Below are positions 41,342-49,759 of a stretch of 64,000 nucleotides of DNA, piece after piece. The notes beneath the pieces were generated by a model. The model searched no databases. It saw only the letters and a list, made by a program, of their open reading frames with translations, and was not told the DNA's origin. Both the position numbers and the translations under genes were made by a program. The DNA is from Streptomyces sp. WM4235 (GTDB taxonomy: Bacteria > Actinomycetota > Actinomycetes > Streptomycetales > Streptomycetaceae), in the NCBI RefSeq assembly GCF_001279725.1, contig NZ_LGDE01000447.1, positions 1 through 64,000 of the forward strand, read 5' to 3'. The first letter of the stretch is position 1; each line of letters opens with the position of its first letter.

Positions 41342-42241
41342 TCACACCGCCCGCTGCTCCCCGCTCCACGCCGTCGCGTCCGGTATCGGGCCCGCCGTAC
41401 CGCTCGACGCCCGGCGCGCCGTGTCGAGGATGACCCGGGAGACGAGAGCGGGGTCGTCGTTCATCGGGACGTGCCCACAGCCCGGGAGCCGAACCAGCCG
41501 GGCGGCCGGGATCACGCGCTTGGCACGCACCCCCTGCCGCCGCAGGAGGAGCCGGTCGCTGCCGCCCCAGGCGATGGTGACCGGCAGACCCGGCACGTCG
41601 TCGGTGAAGAGTACGGATCCGCCCGCCGCCAGGGTCTTCTCGAAGCCGGTGGCGTCGCGCAGGGCGAGGGTCTCGGCCACCACCGCCTCGGGAGAACGCC
41701 GGGCCGGGCGGGCGTAGATGGTCCCCGTCAGCGCGGCCCGCCCCGCCCCGCTGCGCGAGAGCCGCTCCAGCGTGGGCCGCGGCAGCGCCCTCGCGCCGAC
41801 GCGCATCGACCGCAGGGCCGCGAAGGCGTACCGGCGCTCGGACTGCGACCAGAACCCGGCGGGGGACAGGGCGGTCACCGACCGCACGAGGTGCGTGCGC
41901 GCCATTTCGAGCGCGAGCAGCCCGCCGAGGGAGTTCCCCGCGACGTGCGGACGCTCCACGCCCAGTGCCGCGCAGAGCGCGCCGAGGGCCGGGGCGACGG
42001 TGGACAGGTCGTACGGGACGTCCGCGGGCAGCGGATCGGAGGCGCCGAAGCCCGGCAGGTCGACCGCGATGACCTCGTGCTCGGCGGCCAGGATGTCGAT
42101 CACCGGGTGCCAGGCCTGGAGGTGGTGGCCGATGCCGTGGAGCAGGAGGAGCGGCTCGCCGGCGCCCTTGCGCTCGTAGGCGACGGTGGCGGGACGGGGG
42201 CCGAGCGGAGAATCGATCGTGAACGAGACCGTGGCGGTCAT
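41342..42241 (-). CDS. Alpha/beta-hydrolase
   Basis: A 299-residue serine hydrolase of the epoxide-hydrolase/meta-cleavage hydrolase type. LLLLHGIGHHLQAWHPVIDI gives the oxyanion HG motif. AGNSLGGLLALEMAR holds the nucleophile elbow GNSLGG (Ser near residue 116). The acid residue lies in the DRLLLRRQG region and the catalytic His in LPGCGHVPMNDDP. The triad is complete. No signal peptide. It lies 106 bp upstream of phoD on the same strand. Substrate unknown. Confidence 0.9.
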   Translation of the reverse strand: MTATVSFTIDSPLGPRPATVAYERKGAGEPLLLLHGIGHHLQAWHPVIDILAAEHEVIAVDLPGFGASDPLPADVPYDLSTVAPALGALCAALGVERPHVAGNSLGGLLALEMARTHLVRSVTALSPAGFWSQSERRYAFAALRSMRVGARALPRPTLERLSRSGAGRAALTGTIYARPARRSPEAVVAETLALRDATGFEKTLAAGGSVLFTDDVPGLPVTIAWGGSDRLLLRRQGVRAKRVIPAARLVRLPGCGHVPMNDDPALVSRVILDTARRASSGTAGPIPDATAWSGEQRAV

Positions 42242-42458
42242 GCTGCTCCTCGTCGGGCTGGACGCGTGTGAGACAGGCTGTCAGTAATGACTACCGTTCA
42301 GTAGCTTCCGCCGGCAAGTCCCCTCCGGGGATCGGGCGTTGAAATCCCCCGGACGTGCGGGGTCGCGGTGGTCGCCGGAGCGGCCGTGGTCCGGGAGCGC
42401 GAACATCCCGTGAACGGGTTGCTACATATGCCCGATCTGCCCGACAAAGCGGCGAGGA
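42242..42458. promoter_or_regulatory. Divergent regulatory region of the hydrolase and GntR genes
   Basis: The 354-bp gap between divergent starts (42241 and 42596) has no gene. The hydrolase side contains the dyad GTCA-GTAA-TGAC (42280-42291) and, next to it, CTAC-N6-GTAG (about 42290-42304). Both fall where the minus-strand promoter should be, so they are candidate operators. Confidence 0.35.
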
Positions 42459-42493
42459 TTGGTCTTGACCAAGGTGGTGTGCCGTCCTATCGT
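42459..42493 (+). promoter_or_regulatory. Near-ideal promoter overlapped by the palindrome TTGGTC-TT-GACCAA
   Basis: TTGACC (42465-42470) and TATCGT (42488-42493) are separated by 17 nt, a strong principal-sigma promoter. The -35 box lies inside the palindrome TTGGTCTTGACCAA (42459-42472), which resembles GGTC-GACC sites of GntR/HutC regulators such as DasR. The downstream GntR gene is the obvious autorepressor. The leader is about 96 nt long and ends with AGGAGGAG before the start. Confidence 0.65.
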
Positions 42494-42595
42494 CGCAGGG
42501 ATAGTGCAGGAACCTTTAATAAACAAGGGCGCGGAACTGCGGTGCGGAACTGCCGCTGGGACACGGCGATTGCATCGATTGCAGGAGGAGTCAGG

Positions 42596-43354
42596 GTGGG
42601 GACCACGCAGCTCGAATCGGTGCCGGAGCCGAAGTACTGGCACCTCAAGACCGTCCTCAGCGAAGCGCTCGACCGGGACTTCGCCGTCGGCGAGATCCTT
42701 CCGAACGAGCGCGACCTCGCCGCACGCTTCGGAGTCGCCCGCGCCACCCTGCGGCAGGCTCTGGAACAGCTCGAACTCGAAGGCCGTCTGCAGCGCCGGC
42801 GCGGTGTCGGCACCACCGTCGCCCCGCCGCGCGTCGGCGTCGCCGTCGGCGACACCGGCCACAGCTGGCCCGGCGAGAGCGGCGACGGCTGGGAGGCCAC
42901 GGACGCGGTCGAGGCCGTGCCGCCGGCCGCCGTACTGAAGCTCCTCGGTCCCGACTTCGCCGCCGACCAGCCCGTACACATCGTGCGCCGGACCAGGGTC
43001 ACCCAGGGGCAGGCTCTGGCCGCCGAGCTGCTGTACGTGCCGGCCCAGTCCGTGCCCGGACTCTCCGCCATCGACGCCCCGGCCGGACCCGCCCGCGCCC
43101 GCGCCGTGATGCGGGAACTCCAGCGGCTCGAGCTCGACGGCCAGGACCGCTCCGTGGAGCTCGGCTCCGCCCGCGCCGACGATGCCAAGGAACTCGACCG
43201 GCTGCCCGGCGCCCCGGTGCTGCTGGTGACCACGCGCTACATCACCGCCGGCGGCACGGCCGCCGTCGCGGTGGCCACCTACCGTGCCGACACCTGCCGC
43301 CTGACCTTCGGCGACTCGGGAGTCGAGATCACCGAAACCCGCGCCGCGTCCTGA
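42596..43354 (+). CDS. GntR/HutC-family regulator with UTRA domain
   Basis: A 252-residue regulator. Residues 12-75 form the winged helix (KYWHLKTVLSEALDRDFAVG, then RFGVARATLRQALEQLELEG). Residues about 95-245 form the UTRA effector domain (ADQPVHIVRRTRVTQGQALA and ITAGGTAAVAVATYRADTCR). The family responds to sugar phosphates, amino sugars or amino acids. The GTG at 42596 is chosen because AGGAGG lies 7 nt upstream and the HTH follows directly. The overlapping promoter-palindrome upstream implies autoregulation. No transport or catabolic genes are next to it. Confidence 0.9.
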   Translation: MGTTQLESVPEPKYWHLKTVLSEALDRDFAVGEILPNERDLAARFGVARATLRQALEQLELEGRLQRRRGVGTTVAPPRVGVAVGDTGHSWPGESGDGWEATDAVEAVPPAAVLKLLGPDFAADQPVHIVRRTRVTQGQALAAELLYVPAQSVPGLSAIDAPAGPARARAVMRELQRLELDGQDRSVELGSARADDAKELDRLPGAPVLLVTTRYITAGGTAAVAVATYRADTCRLTFGDSGVEITETRAAS

Positions 43355-43392
43355 CCCGCAAAGCTTCTCCCGGGACGAGGACCGCCCCGGGC

Positions 43393-43438
43393 CGCCTGGC
43401 AGGATCGCGCCTGGACGCCTGGCGGGATCGCCCCGGGA
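43393..43438. repeat. Two tandem 23-bp units
   Basis: The units at 43393-43415 and 43416-43438 share the core CGCCTGGC-GGATCGC with about three mismatches. They lie shortly after the GntR stop codon. Confidence 0.6.
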
Positions 43439-43488
43439 CGCCCGGCCTGCCTGCGGGGCGGCGTGCTTCTCCCGACATGGTGGGCCCT

Positions 43489-43686
43489 TTCGCACGGGGT
43501 ACACAGGTCGTACGCGGTACGCAGGTCGCACGATGTACGTACGTCGCGCGGGGCACGTAGGTCGTGCGGGGCACGTAGGTCACGCGATGCGCGCCCGTCG
43601 TGCGGGGCACGTACGTCGTACGGGGCGCACCCGTTGTGCGGGGCACCTAGGTCGCGCGATGCGCACCCTTCGTACGAGGCAGATAC
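43489..43686. repeat. Eleven tandem 18-bp repeats (minisatellite)
   Basis: The array is exactly 11 x 18 bp with consensus GTCGTGCGGGGCACGTAG. Units differ at up to half their positions, but the second T, the C7-G8 pair, G11 and (except in the last unit) C14 are constant. Many units contain the small dyad GTGC-GGG-GCAC. Because 18 is a multiple of three, minus-strand frames read as six-residue repeats such as TTYVPR, but no good start or homology supports translation. Confidence 0.9.
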
Positions 43687-43940
43687 GCCGCACGCACGCA
43701 CGACTATGGCCCGGGGAGCCTGCGCGCCGGGCCGTTCTCGTCTCTCGGGCGTTTTCCCCGGCGCAAGTGGGTTGAGGGTTCCGGCGGTGGCAGCGGTGGC
43801 GGCATTGGCGGCCTCAGGAGCTTCCGGGCGCCTCGGCATCCCTGGCGCGCCGGGTGCGGCCGAGAACGGGGCCCTGCTGTCGCCGTGGACCGGACTGCCG
43901 CCCGGAGCCGTGTTGTCTCGGCCGGTCGGATAGCGGGTCG

Positions 43941-43990
<50 letters not shown>

Positions 43991-44074
43991 CGATCGCTCG
44001 GCGAGCCGGCCGGTCGGGCAGCAGCCGGCCAGGGCAGGGTCCCGGGCCGGAGTCACCCCGCGCCCCGCAGTGGT

Positions 44075-44104
44075 GCGCAAGGCAGCTGCGCGCAAGGCAG
44101 CGGC
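44075..44104. repeat. Two tandem 15-bp units
   Basis: GCGCAAGGCAGC occurs at 44075 and again 15 bp later at 44090. Confidence 0.7.
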
Positions 44105-44200
44105 GCAGAAGCGAACGCCGAGCCGCCCGGCGTGCACGCGGTATCGCCCCAACACATGCTCGGATCGGGGCGAGGCGGAACGCCCCAAGGGGCCGGGGTG

Positions 44201-44216
44201 CCCGCCCGAGGGCGGG
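44201..44216 (-). terminator. Short hairpin after the ROK gene
   Basis: CCCGCCC pairs with GGGCGGG around a 2-nt centre, 32 nt beyond the ROK stop codon. Confidence 0.45.
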
Positions 44217-44248
44217 TCACCGCGCTGCCCGGGTCGACATCGCCGGTG

Positions 44249-45406
44249 TCAGCTGCGCCGGGCCGTCACCGTTTTCTCCACCGCGAACAGCTCCTCCTCG
44301 ACGTGGTCCAATGCCAGCCGCAGCGCCCCGGTGGCCACCGCCGCCTCGCCGAGCAGAGACTGCACCACCCGAGGCGGGCGCAGGCAGTACCGCTCCAGCT
44401 CCCGGCGCAAGGGCTCCAGGACCCCGTCCAGCCCGGCAGCCCAACCGCCCACCACCACCAGTTCCGGATCCATCGCCAGAACCAGCGCGGCCACGTCGTG
44501 CACCAGCCGCTGGAGGAACCGTTCCACGGCGGCGACCGCCCGGGAGTCCCCCCGCCTGGCCATCGCGAAAACCTCGGCCACGGCCGGCTCGTCGAGCGGG
44601 TGCAGCGGTTCGCCGGTGGTCGACAGCAGCTTCTCCGGTGTGACCTCCCGCCCCAGCAGGTGCAACGCGCCGATCTCGCCGGCCGCTCCGCCGTAGCCAC
44701 GGTGCAGTCGGCCGCCGATCAGCGAACCGGCGCCGGGGCTGAGGCCCGCCATCACGAACACCATGTCGTCCGTGTCCCGCGCCGCACCCTTCCAGTGCTC
44801 CGCGACCGCCGCGGCGTTGGCATCGTTCTCCACCTGTACCGGGCAGCGGAACGAGCGCCGCAACCTCTCGCCGAGCGGCAGCCCGGTCCATCCCGGCAGG
44901 GCGGTCCCGAGGCGGACCGTCCCGTCAGCCTCCACGATTCCGGGACTGCCCACGCCGACGGCCCGCAAGGAGTCCCGTGGCACACAGGAGCGCCGCAGCA
45001 GATCGGCCACCGCCGACCGGACCCGTTCCAGCCGCTCATCGGCCGAAGCGGACTCGGTGACGTCCTTGGTGCCCGCGCCGATCACCCGCCCGTCGAGGCC
45101 GGACAGCAGGACGGCGATCCGGTGCGAACCGATCTCGATGCCGAGCAGATGTCCCGCCTCGGTCCGGAAACGGAACCGTCTGGCCGGCCGTCCCTGTCGA
45201 CGCGCGCCCTCCTCGGCTTCGGCCTCCACCACGAGCCCCGTGCCGATCAGCCCCTCCACCACACCCTCCACGGTCGGCCGGGAGAGTCCGGTGACCCGTG
45301 TGAGGTCGGTGAGGGTCGGCGATTCGGCCGCGCGCAGAGCCCGCAGCACCACCGCCGAATTGATCCGTCGGAGCAGAGAGGGGTCCCCGCCGGTCAGCTG
45401 CCCCAA
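44249..45406 (-). CDS. ROK-family transcriptional regulator lacking the zinc site
   Basis: A 385-residue ROK protein with an N-terminal winged helix (LTDLTRVTGLSRPTVEGVVE) and the actin-like ROK domain: LLGIEIGSHRIAVLLSGLDG, VGVGSPGIV and the phospho-acceptor-region ENDANAAAVAEH with the Asp kept. Normal ROK repressors have EIGH followed by CxCGxxGCxE for zinc. Here the text is GEIGALHLLGREVTPEKLLS, so the His after EIG and all the Cys are gone. Sugar-responsive repression is expected from the family, but the effector pocket must be built without zinc. The gene stands alone next to the repeat spacer. Confidence 0.88.
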   Translation of the reverse strand: MGQLTGGDPSLLRRINSAVVLRALRAAESPTLTDLTRVTGLSRPTVEGVVEGLIGTGLVVEAEAEEGARRQGRPARRFRFRTEAGHLLGIEIGSHRIAVLLSGLDGRVIGAGTKDVTESASADERLERVRSAVADLLRRSCVPRDSLRAVGVGSPGIVEADGTVRLGTALPGWTGLPLGERLRRSFRCPVQVENDANAAAVAEHWKGAARDTDDMVFVMAGLSPGAGSLIGGRLHRGYGGAAGEIGALHLLGREVTPEKLLSTTGEPLHPLDEPAVAEVFAMARRGDSRAVAAVERFLQRLVHDVAALVLAMDPELVVVGGWAAGLDGVLEPLRRELERYCLRPPRVVQSLLGEAAVATGALRLALDHVEEELFAVEKTVTARRS

Positions 45407-45454
45407 CGTGTGTCCTCCCAGCTAGCGGCCCTGTCAGCCGGATCGTACTGCGCA

Positions 45455-45471
45455 CTCGCCGCAACGGCGAG
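45455..45471 (-). terminator. Hairpin after the response-regulator gene
   Basis: CTCGCCG pairs with CGGCGAG around a CAA loop, 37 nt beyond the stop codon. Confidence 0.55.
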
Positions 45472-45507
45472 AAGTGGCCCCCCATCGGCCGGAATCAGCC
45501 CCTCCCG

Positions 45508-46158
45508 TCAAGCCGGGGCGACGAATCCGGACTCGTAGGCGGTGATGACCGCCTGGGTCCGGTCGCGTGCGCCCAGCTTCGCCAAGATCGCACTGACGTG
45601 GGACTTCACGGTCTCCGTGCCGATGATCAGCTCCGCCGCGATCTCCACATTGGTCAAGCCGCGGGCCATCAACCGGAGCACCGCCTCCTCTCGCTCGGTC
45701 AGCGCGGCCCGTTCCAACACCGCCCGCGCCTTGTGATTTCCGTACTCCGCCGCCAGGGCTCGCACGGCGGCCGGGAAGAGCAGCGTCTCGCCCTCCGCGA
45801 CGAGTCGGACCGCGTGCACGATCTCCGAGGGTCGGGCCCGCTTCAGCAGGAAGCCGTCAGCTCCGGCCCGCAGAGCCTGGTAGACGTACTCGTCGTTCTC
45901 GAACGTCGTCACCACGAGGATCTTCGGCGGTGAGTCCACGGACCGGAGAACCGCCCGCGTCGCCTCGATCCCGTCCAGCAACGGCATTCGCACGTCCATG
46001 GCGACCACGTCCGGTCGCAGCTGCCGGACGAGCGGAACCACGGAGGCCCCGTCGGCCGCCTCGCCCACCACAGTGATGTCGGGCTGTGCTTCCAAGACGG
46101 CGCGCAGACCCGCGCGCACCAGGGGTTCGTCATCGACGAGCAGTACGGTAACCGGCAT
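45508..46158 (-). CDS. LuxR/NarL-type response regulator
   Basis: A 216-residue two-component response regulator. The receiver domain (1-120) has VLLVDDEPLVRAGL with the acidic pocket and phospho-acceptor Asp55 in VVAMDVRMPLLDG, with Lys near residue 106 (FLLKRARPSE). The C-terminal LuxR helix-turn-helix includes LTEREEAVLRLMARGLTNVE and TVKSHVSAILAKLGARDRTQ. The ATG at 46158 starts the receiver exactly. It lies 4 nt downstream of its sensor-kinase gene. The perfect palindrome upstream of the pair is its likely binding site. Confidence 0.94.
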   Translation of the reverse strand: MPVTVLLVDDEPLVRAGLRAVLEAQPDITVVGEAADGASVVPLVRQLRPDVVAMDVRMPLLDGIEATRAVLRSVDSPPKILVVTTFENDEYVYQALRAGADGFLLKRARPSEIVHAVRLVAEGETLLFPAAVRALAAEYGNHKARAVLERAALTEREEAVLRLMARGLTNVEIAAELIIGTETVKSHVSAILAKLGARDRTQAVITAYESGFVAPA

Positions 46159-46162
46159 TCGA

Positions 46163-47338
46163 TCAGCGTATTCGGTCCAGCGGAAGGCGGGCGAACACTC
46201 TCCAACCACCTTCGTACGGACCGGTTTCGGCCTCCCCGCCGAGGAGCGCGGCCCTCTCCCGCATCCCGCGCAGACCGCTCCCGCCACCCGGCATGAAGGT
46301 AGGCCGTTCCGACAGCGGGTTCGTCACCTCCAGGTCCAGTCGGTCGGTGGTCATCTCGACCCGCACCCTCACGGGCACGGGACCGCAGTGCCGCAGCACA
46401 TTCGTCAGCGCCTCCTGGAGAATCCGGTAACCCTCCCGGGTGACGGGACCGGGCAGTTTCTCCAGTGCCCCCGTCAGCCGGGCGTCCACCGCCGCACCCG
46501 AAGCACGGGCCGACTCCAGCAAGCGGTCCGCCTCCGCCAACGTCGGCCGCTGAGAGGGCGGCTGGGCGGACTCGCGCAACACCAGGAGCACCCGCTCCAG
46601 ATCCTCCAGCGCGGCCCGGCCCGTCTCCTCGATGGCGTGGAGAGCCCGATCGGTGAAGTCCGGGTCGCCGGCTGCCCGTGCGGCCCCCGCTTGCATGACC
46701 GCCACGGTCAGGGCGTGGCCGATGGAGTCGTGCAGTTCCCTCGCGATGCGGGTCCGTTCCAACAACTGCTCGGTCCGGGCCTCCAGCGCGGAGAGGCGCT
46801 CGGCCGCCGAAGGCCCCAGCAACCGACGGGCGATCGAGGTGATCATCTCCCCGAGCAGCACCACCACGACGATGAGTACGATCAACGGCACCGGGGCGAG
46901 CAGCGCGGCCATCCAGCGCGTCGGGGTGAACGGCACGGTCGGATTCGCGGACAACCGCTGCCCGAGCGCGGTCGCGATCAACTCGACCGCCATCAACGGA
47001 AGCACGACGGTCGCGAACATGGCGACACCGGCGACCACGAGACGTATCTCCAGCCACAACAGGGTCCGCCACCGGTCTCCCCACCGTGCCGACGGCGCGG
47101 TACCGATGACGCTGTCGGGGGAGCCGCGGTCATGCGGGGTCAGCAGGAACTGCGCCTGTAGTCCCTCGGCCAGCCTCACCCACGGCACGAACCCGAACGG
47201 TATGACGATCAACAACGGCATCCACGGCCAACGGGGGTTGACGAACATCCAGATGGCGAGCAGAAGCAGCGGTACGCACAGATGCAGCCAGCGGGAGTAG
47301 GTCACCGGTCGCAGCGGTGCGCGGAGCAGTCGGTACAT
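46163..47338 (-). CDS. Two-component sensor histidine kinase
   Basis: A 391-residue membrane kinase of the NarX/DesK class. Four hydrophobic segments are visible, at about 18-33, 40-52, 98-125 and 143-165, with no large extracellular loop, so it probably senses a membrane or small-molecule signal. The dimerisation helix contains the phospho-acceptor His203 in RELHDSIGHAL. The ATPase has the N-box ILQEALTNVLRHC and G-box GGGSGLRGMRERAALLGG. It forms an operon with the response regulator (4-nt gap) and is divergent from an ABC exporter, the usual arrangement for drug-responsive systems. Confidence 0.93.
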   Translation of the reverse strand: MYRLLRAPLRPVTYSRWLHLCVPLLLLAIWMFVNPRWPWMPLLIVIPFGFVPWVRLAEGLQAQFLLTPHDRGSPDSVIGTAPSARWGDRWRTLLWLEIRLVVAGVAMFATVVLPLMAVELIATALGQRLSANPTVPFTPTRWMAALLAPVPLIVLIVVVVLLGEMITSIARRLLGPSAAERLSALEARTEQLLERTRIARELHDSIGHALTVAVMQAGAARAAGDPDFTDRALHAIEETGRAALEDLERVLLVLRESAQPPSQRPTLAEADRLLESARASGAAVDARLTGALEKLPGPVTREGYRILQEALTNVLRHCGPVPVRVRVEMTTDRLDLEVTNPLSERPTFMPGGGSGLRGMRERAALLGGEAETGPYEGGWRVFARLPLDRIR

Positions 47339-47370
47339 GGCTCCATCGTGGCAGCGCGAAGGTCATCTCC

Positions 47371-47412
47371 GTCTCCCCCACGTGGGGGAGACGCCACCCT
47401 CGCATGGGGGAG
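47371..47412. promoter_or_regulatory. Perfect 22-bp palindrome between kinase and ABC exporter
   Basis: Each 11-bp arm is GTCTCCCCCAC on one strand (47371-47392), with CACGTG at the centre. An extra half site ATGGGGGAG follows at 47404-47412. The site lies midway in the 108-bp divergent region, so it most likely binds the neighbouring LuxR-type regulator. Confidence 0.7.
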
Positions 47413-47446
47413 GGAACGGTGTGGGGCCGGCGGTGAATCTTGAGGC

Positions 47447-48373
47447 ATGAACCGCGAACCGAACCGCATCGAGATCCGCGAACTGACCAAGGACTACGGC
47501 ACCACACGAGTCGTGGACCACCTCACCTTCGATGTCCTGCCCGGCCGGGTCACCGGTTTCCTGGGCCCCAACGGAGCCGGGAAGTCGACGACCATGCGCC
47601 TGCTGCTCGGGCTCGACCGGCCCACGGCCGGCACCGCCACCATCGGCGGGATCCGGTTCGCCGACCTGAGAGACCCGCTGCGCCAGGTCGGCGCTCTACT
47701 GGATCCGCAGGCAGCCCACGGAGGACGCACCGCCCGGGACCACCTCCTCGCGCTCGCCGTCAGCAACGGCATCGCGGCAGCGCGGGTGGACACGGTGTTG
47801 GAGCGGGCCGGGCTCGCCTCGGTGGCCCGGCACCGGGTCAAGACGTTCTCCCTGGGCATGCGCCAGCGGCTGGGCGTGGCCGCCGCGCTGCTGGGCGATC
47901 CGGGGGTCCTCCTGCTCGACGAGCCGACCAACGGCCTCGACCCGGAGGGCATCATCTGGATCCGCGAGCTGATGCGCTCTCTCGCCGCCGATGGCCGCAC
48001 CGTCCTGGTCTCCAGCCACCTCATGGCCGAGACCGCCTCGTTTGTCGACCACCTGGTCGTCGTCGGGCAGGGCGCGTTGTTGGCCGACCTGTCGATGAAG
48101 GACTTCATCGACTCCCGCAGCACCCCCAGGGCAAGACTGCGGACTTCCGACCCCGATCGGCTGCGAGCGGCGCTGGCCCGTGAGGGTTTCGAGCCGGTCA
48201 ACGCCGCGGACGGGTGCTGGACGGTCGACGGCATACGTGCCGAGCAGATCGGGAGCCTCGCCGCCCGCGAGGGGGTACCCCTGCTCGAACTCGCGGATGA
48301 GCGAGCCTCCTTGGAACAGGCCTATCTGGAGCTCACGGCCGCCCGCGCCCAGTTCTCGGCGACCCTCGTCTGA
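47447..48373 (+). CDS. ABC transporter ATP-binding protein
   Basis: A 308-residue ATPase of the drug-exporter (DrrA-like) class. Motifs in order are Walker A GPNGAGKST near residue 43, signature FSLGMRQRLGVA, Walker B VLLLDEPTNGLDP and the switch His in VLVSSHLM. A C-terminal extension of about 90 residues is typical of the group. The ATG at 47447 is fixed by homology. The permease gene follows 49 bp downstream. The divergent two-component system probably controls both. Confidence 0.95.
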   Translation: MNREPNRIEIRELTKDYGTTRVVDHLTFDVLPGRVTGFLGPNGAGKSTTMRLLLGLDRPTAGTATIGGIRFADLRDPLRQVGALLDPQAAHGGRTARDHLLALAVSNGIAAARVDTVLERAGLASVARHRVKTFSLGMRQRLGVAAALLGDPGVLLLDEPTNGLDPEGIIWIRELMRSLAADGRTVLVSSHLMAETASFVDHLVVVGQGALLADLSMKDFIDSRSTPRARLRTSDPDRLRAALAREGFEPVNAADGCWTVDGIRAEQIGSLAAREGVPLLELADERASLEQAYLELTAARAQFSATLV

Positions 48374-48422
48374 GGATCGCCCGCCCCCAATACCATCCTT
48401 GATGGAGATCGGAGCGCATGTC

Positions 48423-49175
48423 ATGACCGCCGCTGCCTTGCCCAACATCCGTGTTCTGCACTCGGAATGGATCAAGATACGTTCCTCCCGAGCGGCCATC
48501 GGCTCGCTGACCGCGGTCTTCCTCGCCACGGCCGGCATCACGGCGCTCACCGCCGCCGCGATCGGAACGGCCGAAGAGGGAGCCATGGGCGACGACCGGC
48601 TGCTCGGTGCCTTCTACGGAGTCAACTTCGGTCAGATAGCCGCCATTGCCTTCGGGACCACGGTCTTCGCCGGGGAGTTTCGCAACGGAGCCCTGAGGGT
48701 CTCGCTCACGGCCGTGCCCAACCGGACCCGCCTTTATCTCTCCAAGGTGGCCATGATCGCCGGACTCGGGTTCCTCATCGGCCAGATCACCGGCGTCGTC
48801 ACCTTCGTCGCCGGACAGGCCTTCATGGGGAAGTACGCCTTGGGGCTGGGTGACCCGGGCGTGCTGAGGGCCGTGTTCGGGAGCGGGGTCTACCTGACGC
48901 TCATGGCGCTTCTCGCGGCCGGACTGACCGCGCTGGTGCGCAGTGGCACGCTCGTGATGAGCCTGCTCATACCGTTTGTGCTGATCCTGCCCTTCGTGGT
49001 CGGTCAGGTGGCGGGAGGAGCGGGGCAGTTCATGCCGGACCGTGCCGGTCAGATGGTCATGCGGGCGGCGACGGACGGCTCACTCGGTCCCTGGACCGGC
49101 CTGGGGGTGGCCACGCTGTGGTCGCTGCTGGCCCTGGCCGGAGGCTGGCTCGCGGTGAGCCGTCGGGCAGCATGA
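48423..49175 (+). CDS. ABC-2 type transporter permease
   Basis: A 250-residue membrane subunit with about six helices. NIRVLHSEWIKIRSSRAAIG is the usual cytosolic lead-in helix, and FGTTVFAGEFRNGALRVSLT is the conserved coupling region between helices 2 and 3. The ATG at 48423 is preferred over one at 48402 because GGAG lies 8 nt before it. With the preceding ATPase it should form an exporter of drugs, lipids or peptides. A small unknown gene follows 40 bp later. Confidence 0.88.
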   Translation: MTAAALPNIRVLHSEWIKIRSSRAAIGSLTAVFLATAGITALTAAAIGTAEEGAMGDDRLLGAFYGVNFGQIAAIAFGTTVFAGEFRNGALRVSLTAVPNRTRLYLSKVAMIAGLGFLIGQITGVVTFVAGQAFMGKYALGLGDPGVLRAVFGSGVYLTLMALLAAGLTALVRSGTLVMSLLIPFVLILPFVVGQVAGGAGQFMPDRAGQMVMRAATDGSLGPWTGLGVATLWSLLALAGGWLAVSRRAA

Positions 49176-49215
49176 CGCCAGGCCAGTTGTCAGTGCCTCC
49201 CGAGATACTGACGGC

Positions 49216-49653
49216 ATGACCACGGCAGAGCATCTCGATACGATCGACCGGCTCCGGGGACAGCCCTTTCCCACCGATCCGGTCCGGTTCGACAGGCACG
49301 GCAGTGGCCCGAGCCATCATCTGGTCCAACTCGCGGAGACCCGGGACTTCTGGGAGGACGACGGGTCGGCTCGGATCGAGGCGGGTGACCAGATCAGCGC
49401 CGAGTACGGCGCCCTGGTGCAGGTCTTGACCGGCCGCTGGGGGACACCGCAGGTGTTCACTCTGGACGGGACGATGCGGCGGGGTCTCGACGGGGAGTCG
49501 ATACCGGAGCCGTGGGACAAGCTCGCCAACGACGCCGATCACGTTCACCTCTGGCGGGCGGGCGACCGGTGGCTCGTGGTCTACGCGGCCCGCAGAGCGA
49601 CCGAGGACCCCTTCAGGTTGATGGCCGTGGTCACTGTGGTCGACCCGCCGTAG
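49216..49653 (+). CDS. Hypothetical protein, 145 residues
   Basis: Soluble acidic protein starting MTTAEHLDTIDRLRGQPFP. It contains repeated short strands (VQVLTGRWGTPQVFTL, HVHLWRAGDRWLVVYAARR), suggesting an alpha/beta immunity-type or SUKH-like small fold, but no motif allows assignment. It lies 40 bp after the ABC permease on the same strand and could be the last gene of that operon. Codon use matches the genome. Confidence 0.65.
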   Translation: MTTAEHLDTIDRLRGQPFPTDPVRFDRHGSGPSHHLVQLAETRDFWEDDGSARIEAGDQISAEYGALVQVLTGRWGTPQVFTLDGTMRRGLDGESIPEPWDKLANDADHVHLWRAGDRWLVVYAARRATEDPFRLMAVVTVVDPP

Positions 49654-49759
49654 GGGTGATGCGAGACCGGGACACCCGAGACCTGGTTGCCGGGTCGGGG
49701 ACTGGTGAGGGAGCGGGCCCTGAGAACTCCCCGGCTACTCCACCGTGCCGGACGGCGTC

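Noticed and set aside
43489..43686. The 18-bp array as a CRISPR
   Set aside because: The repeats are directly tandem with no spacers, are degenerate, and no cas genes are present.
43329..43839. Open frames on both strands through the 18-bp array as a repeat protein gene
   Set aside because: Several frames are open only because the unit lacks stops in those frames; no ribosome site or homology favours one.
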